Position numbers and translations under genes: made by a program. The notes under the pieces were generated by a model. The model did not search any database, was not told where the DNA came from, and saw only the letters and a list, made by a program, of their open reading frames with translations. Positions 1 through 7,280 of a stretch of 34,704 nt of DNA are shown here, piece by piece. Numbering within the stretch: the first letter of the stretch is position 1; each line of letters starts with the position of its first letter. This DNA comes from Bacillota bacterium. Its GTDB lineage: Bacteria > Bacillota > Clostridia > Acetivibrionales > DSM-1351. The stretch spans positions 1 through 34,704 of the forward strand of contig JAEZKZ010000029.1 in NCBI GenBank assembly GCA_023415305.1. The letters run 5' to 3'.

Positions 1-320
1 AGTGTTGCCGCCGTTAACAGCTTGACTATGTTAACATGCTTGCTACCACTCTGTCAACACTTTTTTTATTCTCAATTTATGGTAGCTATTGTTGCCCTCA
101 AAGGGTAATTAATGTACCTTAAACTGAACTGTTAAGTGTTGCCGTCATTGACAGCTTGACTATGTTAACACGCCTGCTACCACTCTGTCAACACTTTTTA
201 TTTCTCAATTTATGGTAGTTAGTATTGCCTCACTGGGTATCCACCATTACCATAAACTGAGCTTTTATGTGCCGCCATCATTGGTAGCTTGGTTATTGCA
301 GCATCATTAATACTCTGAAT
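1..320. repeat. Imperfect 134-bp structured tandem repeat, 2.4 copies
   Basis: Copy 1 starts at base 1, copy 2 at 135 and a degraded, truncated copy 3 near 265. The first 86 bases of copies 1 and 2 match closely, with five differences in the first 61, and the rest diverges. Each full copy carries nested inverted repeats. AGTGTTG (1-7) pairs with CAACACT (55-61), which runs into a T tract. GTTAACA (13-19) pairs with TGTTAAC (29-35). GCTACCA (42-48) pairs with TGGTAGC (80-86). The repeat may extend left of the window. No reading frame is evident. Its function is unknown; a structured RNA or duplicated terminator-like element are possibilities. Confidence 0.8.
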
Positions 321-469
321 TCAAGCAATTATTCCACTGAATTTTTCTGTTATTTTAGTTTATTATTTATTTGCTTTGTTCTCCTCAGTCATCGTAATAT
401 TTATTTCATTATCATCGTCCTAATACTATTCTAATTCCTATGGAGTCAATATAAATTCCTTTTATAGGC
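321..469. other. AT-rich intergenic DNA with no recognisable feature
   Basis: This stretch lies between the repeat block and the stop codon of the CPBP protease gene. I see no gene, no convincing hairpin with a U tract for the minus-strand operon, and no clear promoter. Confidence 0.5.
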
Positions 470-1306
470 CTACTTGTTCAACTCAATTGGCCTGCTTAGA
501 GAGATTCTTTTCTTGTGCATAATAAAAGCAAAAGCTAATCCAATTAATAGTCCCGGCACAAATTCCAATGAATTAAATAGGTCTGACCTTACCACGCCAC
601 CTAGAACAACATCGGACATAAAAGTACATAACCAGTGGAATAAGACTGCGGTAAACAGGTTTTGATTTGTTTTAATATAAATATAGGTGTATATAAAAGA
701 ACTACAAGTAACCGATACCAGAAAGGTTGCAAACGATAGATTGTGTTCATACTGATTGGTGCCCGCCATGTAAAATAGCGGTAAGTGCCACATAGACCAT
801 ACCAAACCAATTATTAAACTTGCTATGTTAGGATTTACTACTCTTATTAACCTCTTAAGGGCAAAGCCTCTCCAACCGTATTCTTCAGATAATGGGCCCA
901 GTATGAACAGGGGGACAAAAGTGGGTAGCATAGTAAAAAATCTTGAATAATCAAAGTGCCCCCCTGATGCTGAATAGATGATTATCCAGGCTGCTGCAAA
1001 GTATAGTGCGAACAGACTAATAGCAGCAAACCACTTTAATCCGATTTTAACATGAAATGCTTCTATTAATAATCGTTTAGCCTGCTTTCTGCCTTCAAAA
1101 AGGACAGTAAGAATTATTCCAGTCAACGAAGGTACAAAACCTCCTATTATGAACAACGTAATAGCCCAAACCGGACCCTGTTTACCGTTATTGAAGCCTA
1201 TGGCAGGAATTTTAAATAAAGCAATTGGTCCCCATAAAACAAATAGGCTTAAGAATAATGTAGCTATAAAGAAAATTAAGACCTCTTTTATCTGCTTGTT
1301 CCTCAT
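470..1306 (-). CDS. CPBP family intramembrane metalloprotease
   Basis: A 278-residue multi-pass membrane protein of the CPBP (CAAX protease and bacteriocin-processing) family. The family motifs are visible: E141-E142 followed by R146 in SEEYGWRGF, H174 in WSMWHLP, and H224 in LFHWL near the C-terminus. These His and Glu residues form the presumed metal and catalytic centre in the membrane. The asparagine often found four residues after the third-motif histidine is a threonine here. The start ATG at 1306 has AGGAGG seven bases upstream and overlaps the TetR stop codon as ATGA, so the two are translationally coupled. Family members process peptides or confer bacteriocin immunity. The substrate here is unknown; regulation by the TetR protein is inferred. 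Confidence 0.9.
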   Translation of the reverse strand: MRNKQIKEVLIFFIATLFLSLFVLWGPIALFKIPAIGFNNGKQGPVWAITLFIIGGFVPSLTGIILTVLFEGRKQAKRLLIEAFHVKIGLKWFAAISLFALYFAAAWIIIYSASGGHFDYSRFFTMLPTFVPLFILGPLSEEYGWRGFALKRLIRVVNPNIASLIIGLVWSMWHLPLFYMAGTNQYEHNLSFATFLVSVTCSSFIYTYIYIKTNQNLFTAVLFHWLCTFMSDVVLGGVVRSDLFNSLEFVPGLLIGLAFAFIMHKKRISLSRPIELNK

Positions 1307-1995
1307 ACATTGTCCTCCTTTAATACTTCCTTCTTTTCCTCAACTAACATATTTAAAACAGAATATGATAAAATCCTCAAAAGCTTTATAACATCTATTT
1401 TGTGTATATCATTATAATTTGCATCACCATAACATTTTTGTAATACCATTTTATTAACCACTCCATCGATGGTAGTCGTAATATAACTAAAGATATCCTG
1501 AATCGGGAAAGCTGGTGTAAACTCCCCCCTATTTACTCCTTCCATTATTTTGTTAAAAAGTACACTTACAAGGTATTGACCGTTTTCCTGTTCTGTAAGT
1601 CTATTCATAATTTTATTTGCCTTTTCCGGATGGTTAGTTAAATAAACAGTAAGTTCAAATTGAATTTTACCAAGTATTACAGGACTATCCTCAATATAGT
1701 TTCCCAAGAAAGTAAATAGTGCTTCTATTACAGCTTTTGAAGTATCCGAACTTCTCAATATCTCATCAATTCTATGTTTATAATTGTTTTGCGAGGTCTC
1801 CCTGTTGATTAAAGCTACAAAAACTTCATCTATGTCACTAAAATACCTGTATATACCTCCTTTACTTAATCCTGCTTTCTTTATAATGTCCAGCATTGTT
1901 ATTTCATAAAGGGGTTTCCTTTGAAAGATCATAAGGGCAGCATCTAATATTTGCATTCTTTTGTTATCAATATAGTCTTTATTCACTTTTGGCAT
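1303..1995 (-). CDS. TetR/AcrR family transcriptional regulator
   Basis: A 230-residue regulator with a typical N-terminal TetR helix-turn-helix (about residues 15-55, including AGLSKGGIYRYFSD) and a divergent ligand-binding C-terminal half. The ATG at 1995 is chosen because AAGGAG lies eight bases upstream. A GTG further out at 2004 overlaps that ribosome binding site. Its stop codon overlaps the start of the downstream CPBP protease gene, so both are co-expressed. Two copies of a 16-bp palindrome bracket its promoter, the classic arrangement for autorepression. The inducer is unknown. Confidence 0.93.
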   Translation of the reverse strand: MPKVNKDYIDNKRMQILDAALMIFQRKPLYEITMLDIIKKAGLSKGGIYRYFSDIDEVFVALINRETSQNNYKHRIDEILRSSDTSKAVIEALFTFLGNYIEDSPVILGKIQFELTVYLTNHPEKANKIMNRLTEQENGQYLVSVLFNKIMEGVNRGEFTPAFPIQDIFSYITTTIDGVVNKMVLQKCYGDANYNDIHKIDVIKLLRILSYSVLNMLVEEKKEVLKEDNV

Positions 1996-2019
1996 AAATA
2001 TCACTCCTTTATTATAAAA

Positions 2020-2099
2020 ATGAGATATGTCTCATCTTTATGCTAAAATCTTACTATCAAATACAAAAAATGTCAACATAAAAATGAGAGCGTTCTCAT
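2020..2099 (-). promoter_or_regulatory. TetR-CPBP operon promoter with two flanking operators
   Basis: On the minus strand, TTGACA (2076-2071), a 17-base spacer and TAAGAT (2053-2048) form a sigma-A type promoter. One palindrome, ATGAGA-N4-TCTCAT, lies at 2084-2099 just upstream of the -35. A second with identical arms lies at 2020-2035 just downstream of the expected start of transcription. Their centres are 64 bp apart. The identical arms and position argue strongly that they are operators for the adjacent TetR protein. Confidence 0.85.
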
Positions 2100-2138
2100 T
2101 TTTTTTTAAGCGGCTATCTAGATATCTATTTCGGGCCA

Positions 2139-2165
2139 TAAAAAAAGGACCGGATGCCTCCAGTC
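2139..2165 (-). terminator. Intrinsic terminator of the ABC-F gene
   Basis: Read on the minus strand, GACTGGA (2165-2159), a four-base loop and TCCGGTC (2154-2148, one G-U pair) form a 7-bp hairpin followed by a seven-T run. It lies about 165 bases after the ABC-F stop codon and just upstream of the TetR promoter region. Confidence 0.8.
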
Positions 2166-2194
2166 ACTTTTATATCAGCATAAATATCTCATTA

Positions 2195-2328
2195 AGTATC
2201 AGATCTAATACTAAATCACAAATCAAATTATGAATTAAACAACGTATCACGTGCTAAATTACGTATTAAATTACGCATTTAACTACGTATTACGTACTAA
2301 ATCACACATTAAATATGTGCTAAGATTC
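2195..2328. repeat. Degenerate ~12-bp AT-rich repeats after the ABC-F stop codon
   Basis: A low-complexity tract built from variants of AAATTACGTATT. The clearest copies are 2256-2267, 2268-2279 and 2280-2291, with looser copies on both sides. Many units contain self-complementary TACGTA. It fills the 3' untranslated region between the ABC-F stop codon and its terminator hairpin. I see no coding potential. Confidence 0.7.
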
Positions 2329-3885
2329 CTATACTATTTTTGTCGTCCAATTTTCAACGTTCCATACATCTGTTACCCAGTCCTGATAAAACTCAGGTTC
2401 ATGGCAAACAAGAAGAATTGTTCCCTTAAATTCCTTCAAAGCCCGTTTAAGCTCATCCTTTGCATCCACATCAAGGTGATTTGTAGGTTCATCAAGTATA
2501 AGCCAGTTAACATCCTTAAGCATAAGCTTGCATAGACGCACCTTTGCATTTTCACCGCCGCTCAAAACCATCATCTGACTGGTGATGTGCTCGGTAGTCA
2601 AACCGCATTTCGCCAATGCACCACGCACTTCGGCATTTGACATACCGGGATAGTCATTCCAAACCTCTTCCAACGCGGTATTTGTATTGTACCTTTCAGA
2701 CTCCTGCTCAAAGTATCCGGGATAGAGGTAATCATCCAGCTTCACTTCACCTGCAAAAGGTTTTTGTATTCCCAGCAGTGTTTTCAGTAAGGTAGATTTA
2801 CCCAGACCGTTAACACCTTTTATGGCAACCTTTTGCCCACGTTCCAGGGATATATTCAAAGTCCCGGTAAGCGCAGTATCATATCCTATAATAAGGTTGT
2901 GCGCTTGGAACGCATACCTTCCGGGGGCTCTGGCTTCTCTGAATTTAAAAATAGGTTTTACTTTTTCCTTAACCTTTTCTATAATCTCCATTTTGTCCAG
3001 TTTCTTCTGTCTGCTCTTAGCCATGTTGGTGGTTGCAACTCTAGCCTTATTACGTGCTATGAAATCCTCGAGCTTTTCTATTTCTTTTTGCTGCTTTTCA
3101 TAGGCCTGCATGGTCTGTTGCTTTGATAGCTGGTACATTCTCTGGAATTCGTCATAGTTTCCGGAATATCTTGTTAACACCGCATTTTCAACATGATAGA
3201 TTACATTTACAACATCATTAAGGAAAGGGATATCATGTGAAACCAAGATAAATGCATTTTCGTATTCCCTGAGGTAATTTTTCAGCCAGGTGATATGATT
3301 TTCGTCAAGGAAGTTTGTAGGCTCGTCCAGTATCATTATCATAGGATTCTGCAGCAATAACTTTGTCAGCAGAACCTTTGCCCTCTGACCACCGCTTAGA
3401 TTGCCCACATCAGTTTCCAGACCTATATCTCCTAAACCTAGACCATTTGCTACTTCTTCAATTTTTGAATCTAAAATGTAGAAGCCATTATGTTCAAGAA
3501 CGTTCTGGATATCCCCTACATCCTCCATCATGGCATTTATTTCACTTTCAGAGGCATCTCCCATTTTTTCATAAATCTCAAGCATTTCCTTTTCAAGGTC
3601 AAACATATACTGAAATGCTTCTCGCAACGCTTCACGAATGGTCTTACCGGGTGTCAGAACCGTGTGCTGATCGAGATAACCGGTGGTGATTCTGTTACAC
3701 CATTCAACCTTTCCCTCATCAGGCATAAGCTTGCCTGTGATAATATTTAAAAAAGTTGATTTTCCTTCTCCATTAGCCCCTACAAGACCAACATGTTCAC
3801 CCTTTAGAAGTCTAAAGGAGGCATCCTCTAAAATTTTTCTAGCTCCAAACCCATGGCTTACATTTTCTACCGTTAATATACTCAT
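2329..3885 (-). CDS. ABC-F family ATP-binding protein
   Basis: A 518-residue soluble protein with two ABC ATPase domains and no membrane segments, the ABC-F layout. Domain 1 has Walker A GANGEGKS (36-43), signature LSGGQ (163-167) and Walker B ending in DEPTN (about 187-191). Domain 2 has GVNGLGKS (357-364), LSGGE (441-445) and LDEPTNHLD (464-472). A charged helical linker of about 80 residues (243-325) joins them, matching the arm that contacts the ribosomal P-/E-site region in this family. ABC-F proteins act on ribosomes as translation factors or in antibiotic protection; which one applies cannot be told from sequence. The start has AGGAGG seven bases upstream, and the gene has its own promoter and terminator. 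Confidence 0.93.
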   Translation of the reverse strand: MSILTVENVSHGFGARKILEDASFRLLKGEHVGLVGANGEGKSTFLNIITGKLMPDEGKVEWCNRITTGYLDQHTVLTPGKTIREALREAFQYMFDLEKEMLEIYEKMGDASESEINAMMEDVGDIQNVLEHNGFYILDSKIEEVANGLGLGDIGLETDVGNLSGGQRAKVLLTKLLLQNPMIMILDEPTNFLDENHITWLKNYLREYENAFILVSHDIPFLNDVVNVIYHVENAVLTRYSGNYDEFQRMYQLSKQQTMQAYEKQQKEIEKLEDFIARNKARVATTNMAKSRQKKLDKMEIIEKVKEKVKPIFKFREARAPGRYAFQAHNLIIGYDTALTGTLNISLERGQKVAIKGVNGLGKSTLLKTLLGIQKPFAGEVKLDDYLYPGYFEQESERYNTNTALEEVWNDYPGMSNAEVRGALAKCGLTTEHITSQMMVLSGGENAKVRLCKLMLKDVNWLILDEPTNHLDVDAKDELKRALKEFKGTILLVCHEPEFYQDWVTDVWNVENWTTKIV

Positions 3886-3964
3886 TTATATGCCTCCTAA
3901 ACTAAGCTTTCCTAAATAAACTTATATAGCATCAACTATAATCAACATTATTTCACCGAAAATT

Positions 3965-3993
3965 AGTATAACTGAAAGGATATATTAAGTCAA
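3965..3993 (-). promoter_or_regulatory. Promoter of the ABC-F gene
   Basis: On the minus strand TTGACT (3993-3988), a 17-base spacer and TATACT (3970-3965) match sigma-A hexamers at five of six positions each. The predicted leader is about 70 bases. It holds no obvious attenuator hairpin or leader peptide, unlike many resistance ABC-F genes. Confidence 0.75.
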
Positions 3994-4026
3994 AAGAAAA
4001 GTGCTGGGTAATTTCACAGATCTATA

Positions 4027-4071
4027 TTGACAAAATATTTCACATGTAATAAAATTCTTACATATGAAATA
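4027..4071 (+). promoter_or_regulatory. Promoter of the membrane protein/ArsR pair inside a 14-bp dyad
   Basis: TTGACA (4027-4032), a 17-base spacer and TAAAAT (4050-4055) form a strong sigma-A promoter. Inverted repeat arms TATTTCACATGTAA (4036-4049) and TTACATATGAAATA (4058-4071) differ at a single position and flank the -10 hexamer symmetrically. A dimer bound there would occlude RNA polymerase, so this is a likely operator, most simply for the ArsR-type protein of the same operon. Confidence 0.8.
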
Positions 4072-4120
4072 TATGTATATATTAATTATTTCGTAATTAA
4101 ATTAAGTTGGAGGTATCTAA

Positions 4121-4363
4121 ATGGTTTTTTCATTAATTCCTATTTTCATTGCTGCTGTTGTATCCCTGGCTTTAATCGCTGCAGTAATAGTTATTGTTAT
4201 AACAGTTACAAAATCAAAAAATAAAAATCAGTCATACGATTTCAATACCTATAAAGCTATGGCAAACAATTTGACAATATCAAATCATGAAATTAGAGAG
4301 GAATTGTCAGAACTAAAAGAAAAAGTCAGCTCTATAGAAAAGCTGCTTAAGGAAGTTGAATAA
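4121..4363 (+). CDS. Small membrane-anchored coiled-coil protein
   Basis: An 80-residue protein I do not recognise. Residues about 3-30 form one long hydrophobic membrane segment. A basic stop-transfer patch (KSKNKN) follows, then a cytoplasmic helical tail whose end (ELSELKEKVSSIEKLLKEVE) has coiled-coil heptad character. GGAGG lies seven bases before the ATG. One base separates its stop from the start of the ArsR-like gene, so they are a co-translated pair. I infer that the tail may dimerise or tether a partner, possibly the regulator. No enzymatic motif is present. Confidence 0.85.
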   Translation: MVFSLIPIFIAAVVSLALIAAVIVIVITVTKSKNKNQSYDFNTYKAMANNLTISNHEIREELSELKEKVSSIEKLLKEVE

Positions 4364-4364
4364 G

Positions 4365-4712
4365 ATGTCACAAGTTGGCAAACCCTTTGATGAGTTTTGT
4401 AGTTCAGGTGATGAGTTTATTACGCTTTGTGATTCACTATCTCATCCAATAAGAATTAAAATTTTAGGTATATTACATCAGAACAGACAGTATGTCAGCG
4501 AACTTGCAAGAATGGTCAATATCAGCAGGCCACTTCTTTATCTACACTTAAGAAAGTTGGAACAAGCAAATTTGGTAAAAGGAAATCACGAAATATCAGT
4601 TGACGGTAAAGCAATGAAATATTACGAAGTACTGAATTTTGATATAAGCATTAATCCAGATGTGCTATTTGAACTCTCTAAAAGTGTCACAATAAAAAAT
4701 AATGAAACCTAA
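4365..4712 (+). CDS. ArsR-like winged-helix transcriptional regulator
   Basis: A 115-residue protein with one winged helix-turn-helix domain of the ArsR/SmtB type at about residues 20-95. It includes LSHPIRIKILGIL and the recognition helix region VSELARMVNISRPLLYLHLRKLE. The ELCVCD metal-binding motif of classic ArsR proteins is absent, so it probably does not sense metals that way. The ATG at 4365 is preferred over a TTG at 4356, because AAGGAAG lies nine bases upstream of the ATG and the TTG almost abuts it. Its operon promoter sits in a near-perfect dyad that it may bind. Converges with the flotillin gene. Confidence 0.88.
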   Translation: MSQVGKPFDEFCSSGDEFITLCDSLSHPIRIKILGILHQNRQYVSELARMVNISRPLLYLHLRKLEQANLVKGNHEISVDGKAMKYYEVLNFDISINPDVLFELSKSVTIKNNET

Positions 4713-4738
4713 ATAAAAAAGAAATTCATCCAACGAAA

Positions 4739-4777
4739 AAGAAGCCAGCTAATTCAACCGAATCAGTTGGCTTCTTC
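4739..4777. terminator. Bidirectional terminator between ArsR-like and flotillin genes
   Basis: AAGAAGCCAGCT and AGTTGGCTTCTT form a 12-bp stem with one G-U pair around a 14-base loop. T-rich sequence follows on the plus strand, and an A tract precedes it (a U tract on the minus strand). It sits between two converging genes. Confidence 0.8.
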
Positions 4778-4843
4778 TTAATTTTAATTTTGGGTTATAA
4801 ACTTTTATCTTTTCAATCAATTTTATTGATTCAAACCTTAAGC

Positions 4844-6280
4844 TTATATTTTGTCACTATCAATCGGTTTTGACTCCTGAACAATTGCAGGATTCTTTTT
4901 CAAAAGATCCAATACATTCATTCCTGTCAAGGCTTCAACCGTTTCAGGGAGTTGTGAAATTATGTCTGTCACATAACCTGTAACCTTTGCTGCGCCCTTG
5001 GCCTCTCCACCGTTACCATTATCAACGATGACTATCTTCTCGGTTTTAGCAAGAGGACTTGCTATGGCCTGTGCTATATCAGGTAATTTTTCGATAATCA
5101 TTTGAGTCACAGCAGCATCGTTGTACATCTTGAAGGCTTCAGCCTTTTTAGCCATTGCGGCCGCTTCTGCTTCACCTTTTGCCTTGATGATTTCTACTTC
5201 TGCCATACCTTCAGCCCTCTTGGCTTTAGCTTTAGCTTCACCTTCCATCTCTATTGCTCTGGCTCTGGCTTCTGCTGCTGCTACTTCTCTGTACTTGCTT
5301 GCATCAGCTACTTTTGTAGCCTGATAGTTTTCTGCGTCGGCCTGCTTCTTCACTGTAGCTTCAAGTTCCTTTTCTCTTCTTAGTGCTTCCTGCTCGGCAA
5401 GTTCAATTTCCTTTTGTTTTTTGACTATTTCAACCTGCATTGCAGTCTCGGCAACTTCTTTTTTAACTATGTTGGACTTGATGTCATAAGCCAAATCTGC
5501 ATCAGCCTTAGCAGTCTGCTGATCTTTATTGTAGGATTGAACCTTCAGTTCTTTTTCCTTATTTGCTTCAGCTATCTGTGTCTCAGCCTGGATTCTTGCT
5601 GCTTCACCTTCTCTGTTGGCCTCAGCGGTCTTAATCTTGGTTTCTTTTGTTGCATTTGCTTCAGCTATCTGAGCATCTCTCTTAACTTCAGCAATTCTTG
5701 GCTTACCAAGCGCTTCAAGGTATCCGTTCTTGTCAGAGATATCCTTAATAGTTAACACTTTCAGCTCGAGACCCATGTTCTGTAGCTCGGTTGCTGCAAC
5801 GCCCTGAACATGGGATGCAAAAGTCTCCCTGTCCTTATATATTTCTTCAACAGTCATTCTGGATACTATCTCACGTAGTTTACCTTCAAGGACCTGCTGT
5901 GTTGTTTTAGCTATAACACTAAGCATGTAGTCCAGCCCCTTTGAGGTATTGAACTGTTCAGCCGCTGACAGGATTGAGTCCCTATCCGATTTAACCTTAA
6001 CAACGGCTACACCGTCTGCAACTATTCCAACACCCTGAGAGGTTAGTGCTCCATCAATTCTGATATCGATTTGCATGTTTTCCAGCGAAATATTATCAGT
6101 TCTTTCCAGCATCGGAACAACAATTCCACCGCCGCCTGTTATAACCCTTCTTCCTCTAAAGCCTGTTACTACCAGGGCTTTATCCTGAGGGACCTTTTTG
6201 TACATAGATATAAACGTCAATAGTAAAATCATTATTACCGCAACTATTATTACGGGTACAAAATACACTGAAAAATTCAT
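4844..6280 (-). CDS. floT: Flotillin-like SPFH protein (FloT family)
   Basis: A 478-residue membrane scaffold protein. Residues about 5-28 form an N-terminal membrane hairpin or anchor. An SPFH (band 7) domain spans about 30-190. A long alanine/glutamate/lysine-rich coiled-coil region follows (about 195-390) with repeated EAxAxA-like segments, then a C-terminal tail. Length and architecture match Bacillus FloT (about 509 residues), which oligomerises in membrane microdomains and affects membrane fluidity and signalling complexes. AAGGAGAG precedes the ATG by five bases. It lies 107 bp downstream of an NfeD gene, the same order as yuaF-floT in Bacillus subtilis. Function here is inferred from family membership. 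Confidence 0.92.
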   Translation of the reverse strand: MNFSVYFVPVIIVAVIMILLLTFISMYKKVPQDKALVVTGFRGRRVITGGGGIVVPMLERTDNISLENMQIDIRIDGALTSQGVGIVADGVAVVKVKSDRDSILSAAEQFNTSKGLDYMLSVIAKTTQQVLEGKLREIVSRMTVEEIYKDRETFASHVQGVAATELQNMGLELKVLTIKDISDKNGYLEALGKPRIAEVKRDAQIAEANATKETKIKTAEANREGEAARIQAETQIAEANKEKELKVQSYNKDQQTAKADADLAYDIKSNIVKKEVAETAMQVEIVKKQKEIELAEQEALRREKELEATVKKQADAENYQATKVADASKYREVAAAEARARAIEMEGEAKAKAKRAEGMAEVEIIKAKGEAEAAAMAKKAEAFKMYNDAAVTQMIIEKLPDIAQAIASPLAKTEKIVIVDNGNGGEAKGAAKVTGYVTDIISQLPETVEALTGMNVLDLLKKNPAIVQESKPIDSDKI

Positions 6281-6387
6281 TCCAACTCTCCTTTATTTTT
6301 TATATTCAACTCCTACACTTAATTGAATCACCCTGTACAAATAAATACCGGTATGAGTGATTATTGCATAAATGTAAAAGCTGTTAA

Positions 6388-7095
6388 CTAGTTTAGTATT
6401 TCAGATAACTCACTTACGTAAAATGTATTGTTTTCAATCTTACAAATTACGACTCTCTGACCCTGTTTCACCAGCTTATCTTCAATGTGCTTAGCCGGCC
6501 CGGTGTATTTGATTGAGTTTACTGTATACGTTATCGTTCCATAGCCACTTTCAAGAATATCAGTTGTCACTTCGGCAGGTACTCCAATTAATTTTTCTCT
6601 CGAAACATCAGAGGAATTCTCACTTCTGTAAATGGGCCTAGCCACAAAATTATATAATAGAACCGATACTGCAATACCTGCCGCCAAAGCGCCAACAAAT
6701 ACTACGATTGAATTCCATACTGTAATTTTCACTCCCATAATACCAAGTCCACCGAAGACAGTCAGAAAAGAAACTGCCACTAACGGGTTTAACAAAATAG
6801 TAAACTTGGAAAGTATGCTATCCCCTCCGACTGCATCCCCGTGAGCATGCCCACCGTGAATATCACTGACATGACTACCGACATCTCCATGGCCACCTTG
6901 ATGAATATGTCCCAAATGACCGGAATCTCCGTGAGCAGTTCCCATATCAACGTGTCCATCATGTCCAAAATGTCCATCGACACCCGAGCCCACATCCCCG
7001 CCACCATGGAAAGCTCCTGATATACCGCTGATTATCAGTGATACAAAGGTATAAAGGACACCTACTGAAAATAAAACTAAATAAAAATAATACAT
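6388..7095 (-). CDS. NfeD-like membrane protein with histidine-rich loop
   Basis: A 235-residue protein of the NfeD/YuaF type that partners flotillins. It has one N-terminal membrane helix (residues 3-25), then a Gly/His/Asp-rich segment (about 28-93) with 13 histidines. Two further membrane helices (about 97-150) and a C-terminal OB-fold domain (about 165-235, starting GVPAEVT) follow. The OB fold is the usual NfeD hallmark. The histidine-rich insert is unusual and looks metal-binding. GAGGTGAT precedes the ATG. It is the first gene of the nfeD-flotillin operon. Confidence 0.9.
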   Translation of the reverse strand: MYYFYLVLFSVGVLYTFVSLIISGISGAFHGGGDVGSGVDGHFGHDGHVDMGTAHGDSGHLGHIHQGGHGDVGSHVSDIHGGHAHGDAVGGDSILSKFTILLNPLVAVSFLTVFGGLGIMGVKITVWNSIVVFVGALAAGIAVSVLLYNFVARPIYRSENSSDVSREKLIGVPAEVTTDILESGYGTITYTVNSIKYTGPAKHIEDKLVKQGQRVVICKIENNTFYVSELSEILN

Positions 7096-7155
7096 AAAAT
7101 CACCTCACAGCTTCTTATAGCACTGCTAATATTTTCCTTCAACCGGCATAGATAC

Positions 7156-7184
7156 ATTATAGCCAGTTAGTAGTTAATAATCAA
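7156..7184 (-). promoter_or_regulatory. Promoter of the NfeD-flotillin operon
   Basis: On the minus strand TTGATT (7184-7179), a 17-base spacer and a perfect TATAAT (7161-7156) lie about 60 bases before the NfeD start codon. This is a housekeeping-type promoter. I see no SigW-type sequence such as drives the Bacillus homologues. Confidence 0.75.
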
Positions 7185-7280
7185 ATACACATTGCCTTTT
7201 AATTCAATTGAAATAGCTGTATTTCAGTTACTGCAATATTTTGCTATCAGGTGTAATCTCCAAGCTACTTCAATGTCTCA

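Noticed and set aside
1..320. CRISPR array
   Set aside because: The repeat unit is about 134 bp with a diverging second half, not short identical repeats with unique spacers, and no cas genes are present.
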